Assembly: GCA_037783415.1 (NCBI GenBank)
Contig: JAZGTN010000176.1
Location: 496,001-560,000, forward strand
Source: Leptasterias polaris
Taxonomy: Eukaryota; Echinodermata; Asteroidea; Forcipulatida; Asteriidae
Length of the DNA: 64,000 bases
Reading direction: 5' to 3'
In this document: in pieces, positions 23,565 to 33,955 of the stretch
Numbering within the stretch: the first letter of the stretch is position 1
Layout: the number at the start of each line of letters is the position of its first letter
Position numbers and translations under genes: made by a program
Notes under the pieces: generated by a model
Told to the model about the DNA's origin: nothing
Databases searched by the model: none
The model's input: the letters and a program-made list of their open reading frames with translations, nothing else

Positions 23565-23740
23565 GACCCCTTGCATAACGCGGAACGCTAAATGGACCCT
23601 GAGGTCACGCACACTATTTTACGCGCAAAGAACACCTATCGTCCAATCATCTGCCTCCTTTGACCTCAGTGAGGGCGCTTTTTGGCCTCAGTGAGGGCGC
23701 TTTTTTAGCGTGTGATGTCATAATTATTATGCAAGGGGTC
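23565..23740. mobile_element. TA-flanked MITE (GACCCCTTGCATAA termini)
   Basis: TA|GACCCCTTGCATAA at 23563 and TTATGCAAGGGGTC|TA at 23743. The internal segment GTGAGGGCGCTTTTT is duplicated in tandem (23666-23706). It abuts the previous element directly, sharing the TATA at the junction. Confidence 0.78.
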
Positions 23741-23744
23741 TATA

Positions 23745-24740
23745 GCTATTTAAAATTGATCTTAAATTTTGGGGTGCAGTTTACGATTTTTTTTTTTAAT
23801 AATACTTTGTTAAAATAATCAAAAATTACATTTGTTTTCCGTGCTACAGTTCCAAGAAAAGTGCTATACACTGTGATATTTTTGTTGACTTTTGAACACA
23901 AGAGAAAGGACCCAATGCCTTTTGTCGTAGCGTCTGGAATCTGAGTTTAATGAGGAATTGATGGTTATATTGTTCTACTTAATTATATGAAACGCTCTTC
24001 ATTCTTGCAAAGATCCCCACGGGCGCCACTTTTAATCAAAATAAATGCAGATTTTATTCGAGGGAAATAATTATATTCAAGAGAGGGCAGCATTTTATAT
24101 GGGGTTTAGCAATTTTCATTTCCAATATTTTTGTTCGGAGGTATGTGCTATCCTTTAAACTCTTTAGCGGGGCAAATAACGGGGCCAATCGACCTACATT
24201 TTTTACTACACTAAGTCCTGTTCAGACGGATATTAACATTGTGTTTCCTTAAGTTTTTGTTCCTGAGACGAGTTCAGAGAAACTTTTCGAGCTTGTCCTC
24301 TGTGAACCCATAGGCCCTAACAATATTCTTGAGGAGACCCAGAGTCAAAGATATCATACGTGGAACTCATTTTTGAAGCGCTGGGATAGACCTGCAAAAA
24401 GTCTCACCTCTTTACAGCATCTGTGGACATTGGTGAAAAACAATACCTCAGCGGACTTAAATCCATTGTCTTCTAGTGGGGTAAGTAAACCTTTAGCGGC
24501 CAGGCTTAGCAAATTTACACTACCAGCCGTTCTGCTGCCACAGACAATCGCAGAGATATCTCAATAGATCTGTCCCGTTTACCTTCATAAAATCATCAAT
24601 CAATGTTTTATGGTGATGCAGTGGTCAAAATTACTAGCTTATAAACCATGTAACCTAACCATAGTTTACAAATGAGAGACCATGTACATTGCAGGGTACT
24701 TTCTGTCAATAATGGTCATTTGGGATATTTTACATTTTGT
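23745..24740. other. no recognisable gene
   Basis: AT-rich spacer. A short open frame at 24373-24567 has no family resemblance and may belong to the LINE relic that follows. Confidence 0.35.
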
Positions 24741-24744
24741 GTCG

Positions 24745-25140
24745 CCACATAAATTCAATCGTGCTGCAAGACTCATTTCCTCTGTCAACTGCTGTGGATG
24801 CCACTCCTTTAATTTCAAAACTTCCCTGGGAGTGACCCACCAAGGAGCCGCGTCTATCTTTCAAACTTCTTCCCAAGATTTATAAGTGCTTGCATGGTAT
24901 TTCTCCTCCTTACTTGTCTGATTTACTCACTTTGTATCAACCAGGCAGAGTGAGACTACGATCCTCAGATGATAAACTTCTTCTGTCTATTCTTACACTT
25001 ACAGGTTCGAAATCTCTTGGAGATAGATCCTTTTCTATCGCTTCTCCCAAACTGTGGAACTCTATCCCCACAACATCAGGAATGCTCCTATCGCCATTTT
25101 CAGAAAACGTCTTAAAACATTTTTGTTCTCGACAGTAAAC
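24745..25140 (+). pseudogene. 3' end of an L2/CR1-like LINE reverse transcriptase ORF
   Basis: Frameshifted pieces give AARLISSVN, then FKLLPKIYKCLHGISPPYLSDLLTLY, then LGDRSFSIASPKLWNSIP and a final LKHFC. These are the C-terminal blocks after the RT domain in L2/CR1-like LINEs (AARL, YK-LHG-APPYL, GDRAFS-AAP-LWN-LP). 5'-truncated with at least one frameshift near 24880. The same domain in other subfamilies is at 56770-57183 and 57598-58000. Confidence 0.82.
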
Positions 25141-26630
25141 TCTCAAAAAAAAAAATCAGATTACATTTTCTTCCATTGAGGTGTGTACAAATCGTGCTTG
25201 CAGGAAGTCCAGGATCTTCACGGCTCTTTTGTCACAGGTTTCATGGTCCATAAAATCAACAACAAAAACTAATATTCATCCAGTCGCGAGACACACGCAC
25301 GGATCAACCAGATACGATAGTTTGCTATTGTCTTAGGCCTATACGTCGGCAAACAAAAAAGTGGGTTCTAAACACTGAAATCAAACGAAGATCGATCATA
25401 ATGAGCACAACATACGTCAAAAAGTCGTGACTGTGCCCCCATGAATCACATTCGTTCTGCATGAGGGCGTCGGCACGTGCCCCTGGTGTGAAAAAGTAAC
25501 ATTACAAAATAAAGAGAGACAGAGGGGGTAAAGGGATAGAGAGGGATGGGTGAATCAACATTCTGCAATAATAATTGCTGTGACAACGGCTCGTTTAATG
25601 ACTGCCTGCTCCAAAATGAGACATCAAGCCACTGATTGTCTCCAGGTATTTTCACACCTAAAACCGGAAAACTTAACTGCTGACCAAATAATATTTCACG
25701 AAAGCCCCTTTTCAATAGATTTTGACAGAAAGGTTCTCATATGTGCGTAAACGTGGGACATTCACTTTGAACGGTTGAACGATCGTGCCGACGAAAAATG
25801 TGAGATCTCGGCGTGTGTAAGCAATTTTACTCATATTCGCATTATTATAGCCGTATTGGGCGACTATACCTACAGACTTCTGTTTAGGTATTTGTTTTTA
25901 ATAAAGCAGCTTATGGAAGGGGCCACCGAACGCGCACTTCTCTTTTTTCGACCAAACAAAAATAAATAAATAAATAAATAAACAAATGAAAGGCAAATAA
26001 CACAAAATCTCATTTTAATACTGGGTAAAAAATAATTTGTTTACGCCTTTGAAATATTCTATGATCTCATGATAAAAATGTGTGTGGTGTCCTAAAGTGG
26101 GCCCCGGACCCCTCTCGTATGCCCTACGCTATACTTGTAATATTGCATCCTGATTAGTTGAATGTTGTTTCTACTTAAAACGGCATAAGCGTGCGGCCCC
26201 GTATATTTAGCCGTCCGATTCCCTTCCCCCACCATAAAAACAAAACTAAAACATTTCTGAAAGGCAAACAAATAGGAAATAAATATTTTTAAAGTAAAAA
26301 CATGGTTTTTAAATGCCCCTGAAAATGTCCTAGACTGCTTCAGAGAGCATCAAAGGTTAAACAAATTATAGGTGCCCTGAATTCATGAAGCCGACCCCAC
26401 GCTGTAAAGGTCGCATTCGCTCGTTCTTCACGTATGCCTTACGCTATAATTATGTATAGAATGTTTTGTTCTACATAAACGGCGAGCTTGTGGCCCCCTC
26501 CCTTAGCCTTAACCTCTTATAAAATGTTTTTAAGCATTTAAGAATAACATTCACATAGGGTCCTTCATTAATACGACTGTATTCAAGGATGAGGAAAGTT
26601 TATTTACCATCTCAAATCAAAGCCAATTGA
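25141..26630. other. no gene; old duplicated segment and AAAT microsatellite
   Basis: An (AAAT)n microsatellite lies at about 25960-25982. The stretches 26115-26210 and 26418-26510 are diverged copies of each other (GTATGCC-TACGCTATA, TGTTxTxCTAC-TAAA-CGGC, GCGGCCCC). No coding region was recognised. Confidence 0.4.
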
Positions 26631-26754
26631 GAGACAAAGTACGAAGCCCGGGAAGGAACAGTGGTAATAAATCAATATGCGGGGACTAATTCGTTCGCAC
26701 GGTTTAGTAATCTGTTCGAACGGTTTAGTAATCCGTTCGAACGAATTAACAATT

Positions 26755-27760
26755 CTGTATCTGTATCTTTAATGTACAAACACCCATATGGGTTGTCGCC
26801 GTACATGGTCGGGGATGGGTGTGCGGCAGTTAATTTTTAGGGTGGGCCTTTGCGATCAGATTTTCAACGTTTAGGGAGTCTAAAGCTAGCTTGAAAGACT
26901 TAATGTCCCGTGCAGATCTAGTATCAGGATGAAGTTGATTCCATTCAGGTGGTCTTGGGATAAAGTGAGTGGTGATAACAGTCTTTGTTTGTTGTGATGA
27001 CTTTGTACGAATAGGGTCCGGATCGACGTGTTGAAACCTGACTTGCTGAGTATTGGATATTAACTTGGTCTTTGATGTTGTTTGGTGTAATCCCGTGTGT
27101 CTCCTTGTAAAGCGTTATTAGCCTCAGTTTAGTCCTACGGTCTTGAAGTGTTTCCCATCCTAGTTTATTGAGAATTTCAGTGATGCTTGATTCTCGACTG
27201 TAATCGTGAACCGTAAATCTGGCAGCCCTGTGTTGAATTCTTTCAAGCTTCTTTTTGTCTATAGTGTGCTGTGGATCCCAGATGGCTGAACAGTATTCTA
27301 GGCCGGGTCTGATTAATGATTTATATGCAATTGATTTGGTGCTGCTGTTGCAAGAGTAAATATTTCTTTTTAGTAAGCCGAGCATCCTGTTAGCTTTGGA
27401 GATAACTTGGTCAATGTGTGTTGACCATCTGAGATCATTACTGAGTTCAACTCCAAGGTAGGGATGGTGCTTAACCTCTTCTAGATTGGCGTTGCCCATG
27501 GAGTATTTGGAATTAATAAACTTCTTTTTGTGCGTGACACGCATGGCCTTACACTTAGATGTGTTAAAAGACATTTGCCATTTATTTCCCCATGTAGCGA
27601 GTGTGTCAATGTATTTCTGAAGACGATCTGAATCAGTTTGGTTTTTAATTTCACGGTAAAGGATGCAGTCATCTGCAAAGAGCCTAATACTTGAGAGGAT
27701 GTCTTTAGGCAGGTCATTAATGTAAACCAAAAACAATAATGTAAACCAAAAACAAAAACT
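26755..27760 (-). pseudogene. 5'-truncated LINE reverse transcriptase inside the foldback element
   Basis: On the - strand, YINDLP is followed by LFADDCILYRE (catalytic FADD at 27665-27679). YLGVELSNDLRWSTHI, LERIQHRAARF and ILNKLGWETLQDRR then follow, and the frame stops at 26945. These are jockey/CR1-like RT palm-to-C-terminal blocks. The domain starts only at the YINDLP motif, so the catalytic motif A is missing. The 3' end carries a GATACAGATACAG microsatellite-type tail (26754-26770). At the 5' junction a 19-bp segment is repeated (27717-27757). The frame reads on into the host repeat, giving a spurious 406-codon fusion. Confidence 0.88.
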
Positions 27761-27764
27761 AATT

Positions 27765-28010
27765 CGTTCGAACGAATTAGGAATCCGTTCGCACGGTTTA
27801 GTAATTCGTTCACACGGTTTAGTAATCTGTTCGAACGAATTAACAATCCATTCGAACGAATTAGGAATCCGTTCGCACGGTTTAGTAATACGTTCGAACG
27901 AATTAGGAATCCGTTCGCACGGTTTAGTAATCCGTTCGAACGAATTAACAATCCGTTCCCACGGTTTAGTAATCCGTTCGAACGAATTAGGAATCCGTTC
28001 GCACGGATTG
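27765..28010. repeat. tandem array of about 21-bp CGTTCGAACGAATTA / CCGTTCGCACGGTTTAGTA units
   Basis: About twelve units alternate between a palindromic TTCGTTCGAACGAATTA type and a CCGTTCGCACGGTTTAGTAAT type. The same units occur at 26690-26752 and 28079-28140. They form the subterminal part of the Mutator-like element. In - frame they read as repeated NSFERITKPCER, which is not a gene. Confidence 0.82.
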
Positions 28011-28251
28011 GCAAAGGAATGCAATGATGCTGCACGCATGCGTACCTCCACTAACAACAACACTGCTTCAACCTTGGCTAAACCGTGCGAACGGATTTCT
28101 AATTTGTTCGAACGGATTATTAAACCGTGGGAACGAATTAGTCCCAGCATATTTTTTTCTTCCACTGTCCCTTACCGGGCTCCGTAACAAAGTACAAGAT
28201 TGAGGAAAGCATGTTTTAATCTGAAACTTCATATACAAATCTTCCAAAAAG

Positions 28252-28862
28252 CAGTGTTGTAGTCGAGTCACCTGTGTCGAGTCCGAGTCTCAAGTCACTT
28301 GGGTCGAGTCCGAGTCACGAGTCACTTGTTTAGCCATCACAGTGCAATATGCAGGCTGTGTTTTACAGGTACCAGACATGCCATTTCCCTGGTAATAATG
28401 CATCAAGTACAAGCAATTATGGCTATAGGTGTTAACGTTGACAGAATACCAGCATTAATATTGGTGTCGTGCATCCCAGTGTTATTATGCGTATTGAACA
28501 TACGAATCGAACATACACGCGCTGTACGTAGATGGCCATCTACACAATAATCACGAACACTATTACTTGCAACACCATACGACAGTGTACTTATTTATTG
28601 TGCTAGACGTTAACTCCATGTGTGCACTCCGGGAATGAGGATCGGATCATCGGAATTGTTTTTAATATTTTAAAAAGGTATTGTTTGTGAAAATACGTGA
28701 CTCGAGTCACGAGTCCTCGGGGACAAGTCCGAGTCATGATAGTCGAGTCCGAGTCCGAGTCCGAGTCTTTTGCAGACGTGACTCGAGTCAAGTCCGAGTC
28801 ACCGAAATTGTGACTCGAGACGGACTCGAGTCCGAGTCCTGGACTCGAGTCGTACAACACTG
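28252..28862. mobile_element. hAT-type MITE with GAGTC-rich subterminal repeats, 8-bp TSD
   Basis: Termini CAGTGTTGTA (28252) and TACAACACTG (to 28862) are exact inverses. The 8-bp target duplication CCAAAAAG is perfect (28244-28251 and 28863-28870). Both subterminal regions consist of GTCGAGTCCGAGTC-type repeats (28261-28330, 28697-28850). CA...TG ends with 8-bp duplications are the hAT signature (family knowledge). At 611 bp with no transposase frame it is non-autonomous. Confidence 0.93.
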
Positions 28863-29079
28863 CCAAAAAGTATCTGTCAAATTAAAAAAATATATATATA
28901 TCTAATTCGACGAACCCCCAAATCACCATTATCAAATGCCGCAATCGAACTTCAAAATAAGAACGTTGTATGAAATTGCACAAACTCCCGAAAACAATTA
29001 TGAACCACGTTTTTCGTTGTTTTCACTTAAATGTGCTGTATACGTTTGGTAATTGGAGCCTACTGATTGTGTAAATCCT

Positions 29080-30519
29080 ATACACCAATCCGACGGGGAA
29101 AAAAATTGTCAGCGCCCTCTATTGATAAAATTTAACAACTGCGGTGTCGCAAGCTGGAAGCACAGTAGAGATCATAGCCCTATATAGGACTCTTCCTCTG
29201 TGCTGTACACAGATAGTCCTAACTATTAGGGCACGTTTCTGGGGCGGAAAAATTTCAAAGCTTCATAACTCAAATCTTACCTGCAAGAAGCCACTAATTT
29301 CACAAGATTCACATTCCATGGCGGCATACAATTTGCTGCGGTGGGTTTTGGACGTCATATATTCCTCATTAATCTGTCAGTTTTCGTGAAATTAAGCAGC
29401 TCTCAACGTTAAACAATTCTGCAAACTTTTAGTAAAGAAAAACAAAGACGCCGGCGTTTTCATGTGTTCGCGTTATTTGCGTGGGCGCAGCTAGATTACC
29501 CATAGATAGTTCCCAGTAGACGCCATCTTTACGGGCAAATCGCATTTTGGCTTGCAGGCGCGTCAAGTGCTCAAATTATTAACGCAGCCGCGTCGTTTAC
29601 TAACCAATCATGCAATGAGTTTTGTGAAATGTGCGCGTGCTGCACGCCGTTCTCACGCGTAACGCATGACTGTGTGTTCCAAATTGCCTGTAAAGATGGC
29701 CGATTTACGTCATATTGCAACCTATCTATACCGCAAAATGCAACAAATTTATATCGCACTTTTTGGTCACATCTTGACAGCACAGCGTTAACATGCAAAA
29801 GCAATGCACGATATGCGCGTCATGTATACTGCGTCTTACACGCGAATAAGCGCGTACGCACGGCAGACACTGTGAGGATATGCGCGTCATGCATCCTGCG
29901 TCTTACGAATGTGCGCGTACGCACGTCAGACATTGTGAAAAAACGAACAAAATAGATAGGTTGCAGTATGACGTAAGTCGGCCATCTTTACAGGCAATTT
30001 GGAACACACAGTAATGCGTTACGCGTGAGAGCGGCGTGCAGCACGCGCACATTTCACCAAACTCATTGCATGATTGGTTAGTGAATGACGCAGCTGCGTT
30101 AATAATTTGAGTGCTTGCGCACCTGCAAGCCAAAATGCGATTTGCCCGTAAAGATGGCGTCTACTGGGAACTATCTATTGAGTTTTCTTTAACGTTGGGA
30201 GCTGTATTACTTCACGAAAATGACAGATTAATGAGGAATATATGACGTCCAAACCCACCGCAGCGAAATGTGTGCCGCCATGGAATGCGAATCTTGTGAA
30301 ATTAATGGCTTCTTGCAGGTAAGATTTGACTTGAGAAGCTTTGAAATTTTTCCGCCCCAGAAATGGTACCTGATTTCCAGGACGTTACTGTAGTGTATTA
30401 CGAAAGTGAAAGGCCGCCAGGGCTAATAGAGATCAGTGCTTCCAGCTTGCGACACCGCAGTTGTTAAATTTTGTCAATAGAGGGCGCTGCCAATTTTTTT
30501 CCCCGTCGGATTGGTGTAT
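29080..30519. mobile_element. 1.44 kb nested foldback element
   Basis: Outer arms 29080-29418 and 30190-30519 are inverted copies. Each begins TACACCAATCCGACGGGG and shares AGCGCCCTCTATTGA, GCGGTGTCGCAAGCTGGAAG, TTCTGGGGCGGAAAAATTTC and GGACGTCATATATTCCTC. Inside is a second inverted pair, 29511-29730 and 29952-30178, ends ATAGATAGTTCCC / AACCTATCTAT, enclosing a 221-bp spacer. A solo copy of the inner arm is at 35121-35356. No protein is coded. Confidence 0.85.
29810..29942. repeat. 67-bp tandem duplication in the foldback spacer
   Basis: Two adjacent units begin GATATGCGCGTCATG and share CTGCGTCTTAC, GCGCGTACGCAC and CAGACAxTGTGA. The segment is rich in CpG and GCGC. Confidence 0.75.
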
Positions 30520-30524
30520 ATAAA

Positions 30525-30800
30525 TGTAGGTATATACAATAAAACTAACCTGTGAAAATTTCACTTCAAAAGGGGGTCGCGTTTTTGAGATATCACCGAA
30601 AAACCGGAGCGAATATTTCCACGCAGGAAGAATATTCCCTATAGGAATACACAATCTGAGAAGCGTTACGGCCGTAACGCTTCTCAGATTCAAATTTTGG
30701 GGGATCATAAAAAGTGATATTTTTTTCCATAACCGCAGTACTTCGAAGTGAAAAGTTTCTCAAAATGAATTAAACTGTCCAAAGCTACTGTACTTCTTAC
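30525..30800. repeat. dispersed repeat with GAATACACAATCTGAGAA text
   Basis: It shares GTGAAAATTTCxCTTCAAAAG, GATAT-CxCGAAAAACxGGAGCG, CACGCAGGAAG and GAATACACAATCTGAGAA with 48400-48545, and in inverted form with 41030-41092 plus 42015-42150. It contains a hairpin GAAGCGTTACGG/CCGTAACGCTTC (30660-30683). Probably a non-autonomous transposon. Confidence 0.6.
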
Positions 30801-30816
30801 TATTAAGTAAGTTTTC

Positions 30817-31305
30817 CAGCCTCATTTTTAGTGAGAGAGTCTTTCCAAAACAATACACGTCTTGACCCACTTCATTATGCTCCTGCTCCTGATAGTCTCT
30901 CCTGTGACCGTACTAGACGTAATTTAGGCATGTGGTATAGCAATGGTCTTCACCATCTACTCTGCAGTACGTCAAATTGTTATAGGCCAAATATGTGCAT
31001 TTGCAAACTATGTAATCAAACAGCATTTGATAAGACCCATCTTCAGCATTGTCAGTGGCTGGCTGTAGGTTGCAACCCTGCCGCAGGTTCACTCATCAAT
31101 ATGATGAGTATCAATGATATTGTTAAAGCATTATATAGCCTGCAATAAATCCAACAGGCACTGCTCAGGTAATATATACTTATTCTAAAGGCATTGTTTT
31201 AATATGTAATAATGTTGTTATGAGTGGCTGCTCAAATTGTTACGCTGTGTATTTAATTTTACACATTATATTCTTAACTGAATAAAACGATCGAACAACA
31301 ACAAC
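30817..31305 (+). mobile_element. 5'-truncated LINE insertion with 15-bp target duplication
   Basis: ATTAAGTAAGTTTTC is repeated exactly at 30802-30816 and 31306-31320. The insertion ends in an (AAC)n tail (31294-31305), typical of target-primed reverse transcription. It carries the C-terminal 105 codons of a retrotransposon ORF (30831-31148). The precise duplication suggests a fairly recent insertion. Confidence 0.9.
30831..31148 (+). pseudogene. LINE ORF2 C-terminal fragment with Cys/His cluster
   Basis: The 105-codon open frame ends at TAA. A cluster CICKLCNQTAFDKTHLQHC (C-x2-C...H...H-x2-C) lies about two thirds along, matching the zinc-knuckle-like end found after the RT domain in several non-LTR clades. 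No RT core is left. The clade is uncertain because only the tail is present. Confidence 0.65.
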
Positions 31306-31320
31306 ATTAAGTAAGTTTTC

Positions 31321-32840
31321 ATTGCCATAACTTTTCAGAGTCATGATCAAACGTATACAGACCCTTTAAACGAGGTTATTATTTAGATGATGTAAAAATG
31401 AATACACATCCAAAAACCAATACACCTACACCTTTAAACACGATTAAAACAGTCCAAGTGATTTGTCATCACATCCAAGAATCATACACATTCCTTTTCA
31501 AAAGTAGTCTTAAGTAGGTCTGTAAATGAAGTTGATGATCCAAACCAAATAAATGAACCCGATTTAATGTAATTCTGTTTTGCCGCAGGTATACGCACTT
31601 CAAGGTATATGGGATCGTAATCGAAAATAAATTGGTTTTATGCCGAACTGCATACATGTCCTCTATGATACGCCTCTGCTTAATTGGATAATGCATGAAT
31701 CAATCTGGACAGGCATGCCCAAGATTTTACTGTACTAAAGCGCACAAATCTCGACTAGCCCTTGGGGAAAATACTTGCACAAATAGTCGCCTATATTGTG
31801 TCAGTTATTCCCTTTCCCAGCCTAATTGAAAAATATGTCCCCCGGCGTAAAACTCAAGCGAAGAAACGATTAAAAAAAATAAAGATTGATGTTTAGACAG
31901 ACTGCTTTTCCCCAACAAGGATACATACATAAGCAACGCGAACAAGCAAACCGTTTTTAAAGCTGAAATCCACATAGCCTCAAGGCCTGTCATTTCTCTT
32001 TGATTCAGCGAACCAATTTGGTAGCTCTATTGAGATTCCTTTACTTTCAACCATCTTCCTTTAATTGGCCAATCTAGGCCGGGGAACTTAAACTAATTGC
32101 CCGATCGTTCACCTACGGAAAAATAAATGTTGAATTAGATAAAACAAAAAGGCAACCTGGTAAAATCTAAACTGGTTTACTTTGTCAATCTACCAAAATC
32201 TCCACGACTTGTGAATATTTTGAAAGGCATACTGATAACAACGGACCCACATAACTGTGCTTGAAGTTATGTGGTAAATTCGTCGTGTCAGTCTACCATC
32301 ATTCAATGGAACATTCTTTGAAATTTTGTTTATCGCTCGTCAAGAGAACTCATAGAGTGACAATCTATTCACATGCGTATCTTGTGAACGTTTGCTGCTG
32401 GGGAGGGGTCGTGACCCCCGTCCCTCTTTGTAACACTACTGACCCATCTTTTACTGTTCTATTTAATGAATTACAACGTGGAAAAGTAACGTTCTTTTAT
32501 CACTACTAAACCCGGGTTTGGTGTCCATGTGTTTCTTATTCTTCATCAGTTTACTTCATCAGTTTACTTCATCAGAAGTCGTTTTCTGATATTATAATTA
32601 TAAGCCTAATTAGATAATAGATCTTCGTATTATTATTAGGTTTAAAAAATTTACACCTTGGTTCATAGCTTTTGAGGTAGCTGCATGTCCCAGACTAGTG
32701 CTCTGTTTATGAAAATGTTTTACTATGGCGTGCAAACTTGACATATTTTAATCCAAATAGAGATATCTCTTTAATCGGGCGTACAAAGCTAACATTTAAT
32801 TCCATGTTATAGAGATATCTCTATTATTAATAGAGATATC
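31321..32840. other. no recognisable gene
   Basis: AT-rich with short chance frames. AGAGATATCTCT palindromes recur at 32760-32850 (AGAGATATCTCTATTATTAATAGAGATATCTCT type), directly before the TTAA-flanked element at 32849, and may have been its landing site. Confidence 0.4.
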
Positions 32841-32848
32841 TCTATTAA

Positions 32849-33233
32849 GGGACACGTTGCCTTGGATCGGGCGAGTTGGTCTATGAAAAGCGTTTGAAAC
32901 CGTTTGTATATGGTTAGAATAATGCTTTAAAAGTAGAATATAATGATGCACGCAAATATTCCTCGAAATTGCGTGGTTTTCCTTTTACATCGTGAACTAA
33001 CACGGCACGCCATTTTGTAGAGCCAAATGTTTGACTCCACAAAATGGCGGACCGTGTTAGTTCGCAAAGTAAAAGGAAAACCACGCAATTTCGAGGCATA
33101 CTAATTTTGTGTGGATCATTGTATTCTACTTTAAAAACATCTTTCTAACCATAGGCCTATGCATTTTATAACAAACGGTTACAAACACTTTTCATAGACC
33201 AACTCGCCGCCCGATCCAAGGCAACGTGTCCCT
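32849..33233. mobile_element. 385-bp palindromic TTAA-flanked MITE
   Basis: TTAA|GGGACACGTTGCCTTGG at 32845 and CCAAGGCAACGTGTCCCT|TTAA to 33237. The arms extend inward through CGAGTTGGTCTATGAAAAG, GGTTAGAA and ATTGCGTGGTTTTCCTTTTAC, closing around GCCATTTTGTxGAG. The family resembles the large TTAA elements only in its GGGACAC start. Confidence 0.88.
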
Positions 33234-33349
33234 TTAATGGATTAAATGTTAAGAATGTACGCCATATTTTACTAAGGCGATGCTGAGGATCTAGTCTACA
33301 TACCCATCTAGCTCAAAGGTGTGTATAAACATGGAGGTAGGGTATAAAC

Positions 33350-33955
33350 AACCGACCCAGGCCCCGAAACGCTGCGATTTTAAAACGGCGGATTCGATCA
33401 GCAAGGTGTAAGCCTACCGTACAAACTGACAAACTAGCAATGACAAAAATGTACTTGGTGGTTCTACCTCTCCCACATGTTCGTGAGCTCCCAGGTAAAG
33501 CTACATATTTCTTGGCTCGGTGGTTTCCGTCGCGCTAGCCCCACTGAGCCACTCCGCATGCCAGCTACAACCCTGTTTTACGCGTCGCTATCCCCACGCT
33601 GTACACTGTAAAACACGCTTCTGTTGCTCGGACTCTGTGAAATAAAATCTTTCGTTCGATTTTGTATAACTATTTACAGCATGTATTCATAATTTGAATT
33701 ATGAATTTGAGTTAAATTTGGTGCAGTAATTAATTGTTATACGGCTGGAAGTAAAACTAACTCCGAAGATCACGAGGGTTATCCAAACCAAAAATGAGAT
33801 TCGGATAAACCATGTGACCTTCGTTTTTTGTTCAATGCTCGAAAACGGCCAAATTTGATGGTTTCTTTTAGGAACCGTTCGTTTCCATTCCTGGAAGACC
33901 TTTGGAGTCATGTTTTAGTCTATTTTGTTGCCCAATTAGCCCAACGAAGCCGATG
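33350..33955 (-). mobile_element. partial copy of the 37-kb TTAA element
   Basis: Reads as the reverse of 36998-37600 with about 10-15% changes: TAACTCCGAAGATCACGAGGG, AGAAACCATCA and TAGTCTATTTTG-TTGCCC, ending at GCCCAACGAAGCCGATGTGCCCC. That end corresponds to the GGGACACACCGGCTTCGTTGGGC terminus. The far end (minisatellite and CGTCCC terminus) is missing. Confidence 0.75.

Larger units (their letters stand above)
26643..28186. mobile_element. Mutator-like foldback element with 9-bp flanking repeats
   Basis: A direct 9-bp repeat ACAAAGTAC flanks it (26634-26642 and 28187-28195). The terminal inverted repeat is about 110 bp: GAAGCCCGGGAAGGAACAGTGG at the left end is inverted as CCACTGTCCCTTACCGGGCTC at the right. 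It runs on into GGGACTAATTCGTTCG-CACGGTTTAGTAAT units on both sides. Long inverted ends plus a 9-bp duplication fit Mutator-like elements (family knowledge). No transposase was seen. A LINE occupies its middle (26755-27760). Confidence 0.7.

Noticed and set aside
27765..28010. CRISPR-like array of alternating repeats
   Set aside because: The genome is eukaryotic, and units are contiguous and near-palindromic without unique spacers. The same units form the inverted ends of a transposon.
26945..28165. 406-codon - strand frame as a single protein with an NSFERITKPCER repeat domain fused to a reverse transcriptase
   Set aside because: The repeated part is the 21-bp array of the Mutator-like element. 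The LINE frame simply reads on across its 5' junction, so the fusion is accidental.
26634..28195. hAT classification for the foldback element
   Set aside because: The flanking direct repeat is 9 bp and the ends are long, which fits Mutator-like better than the 8-bp hAT signature.
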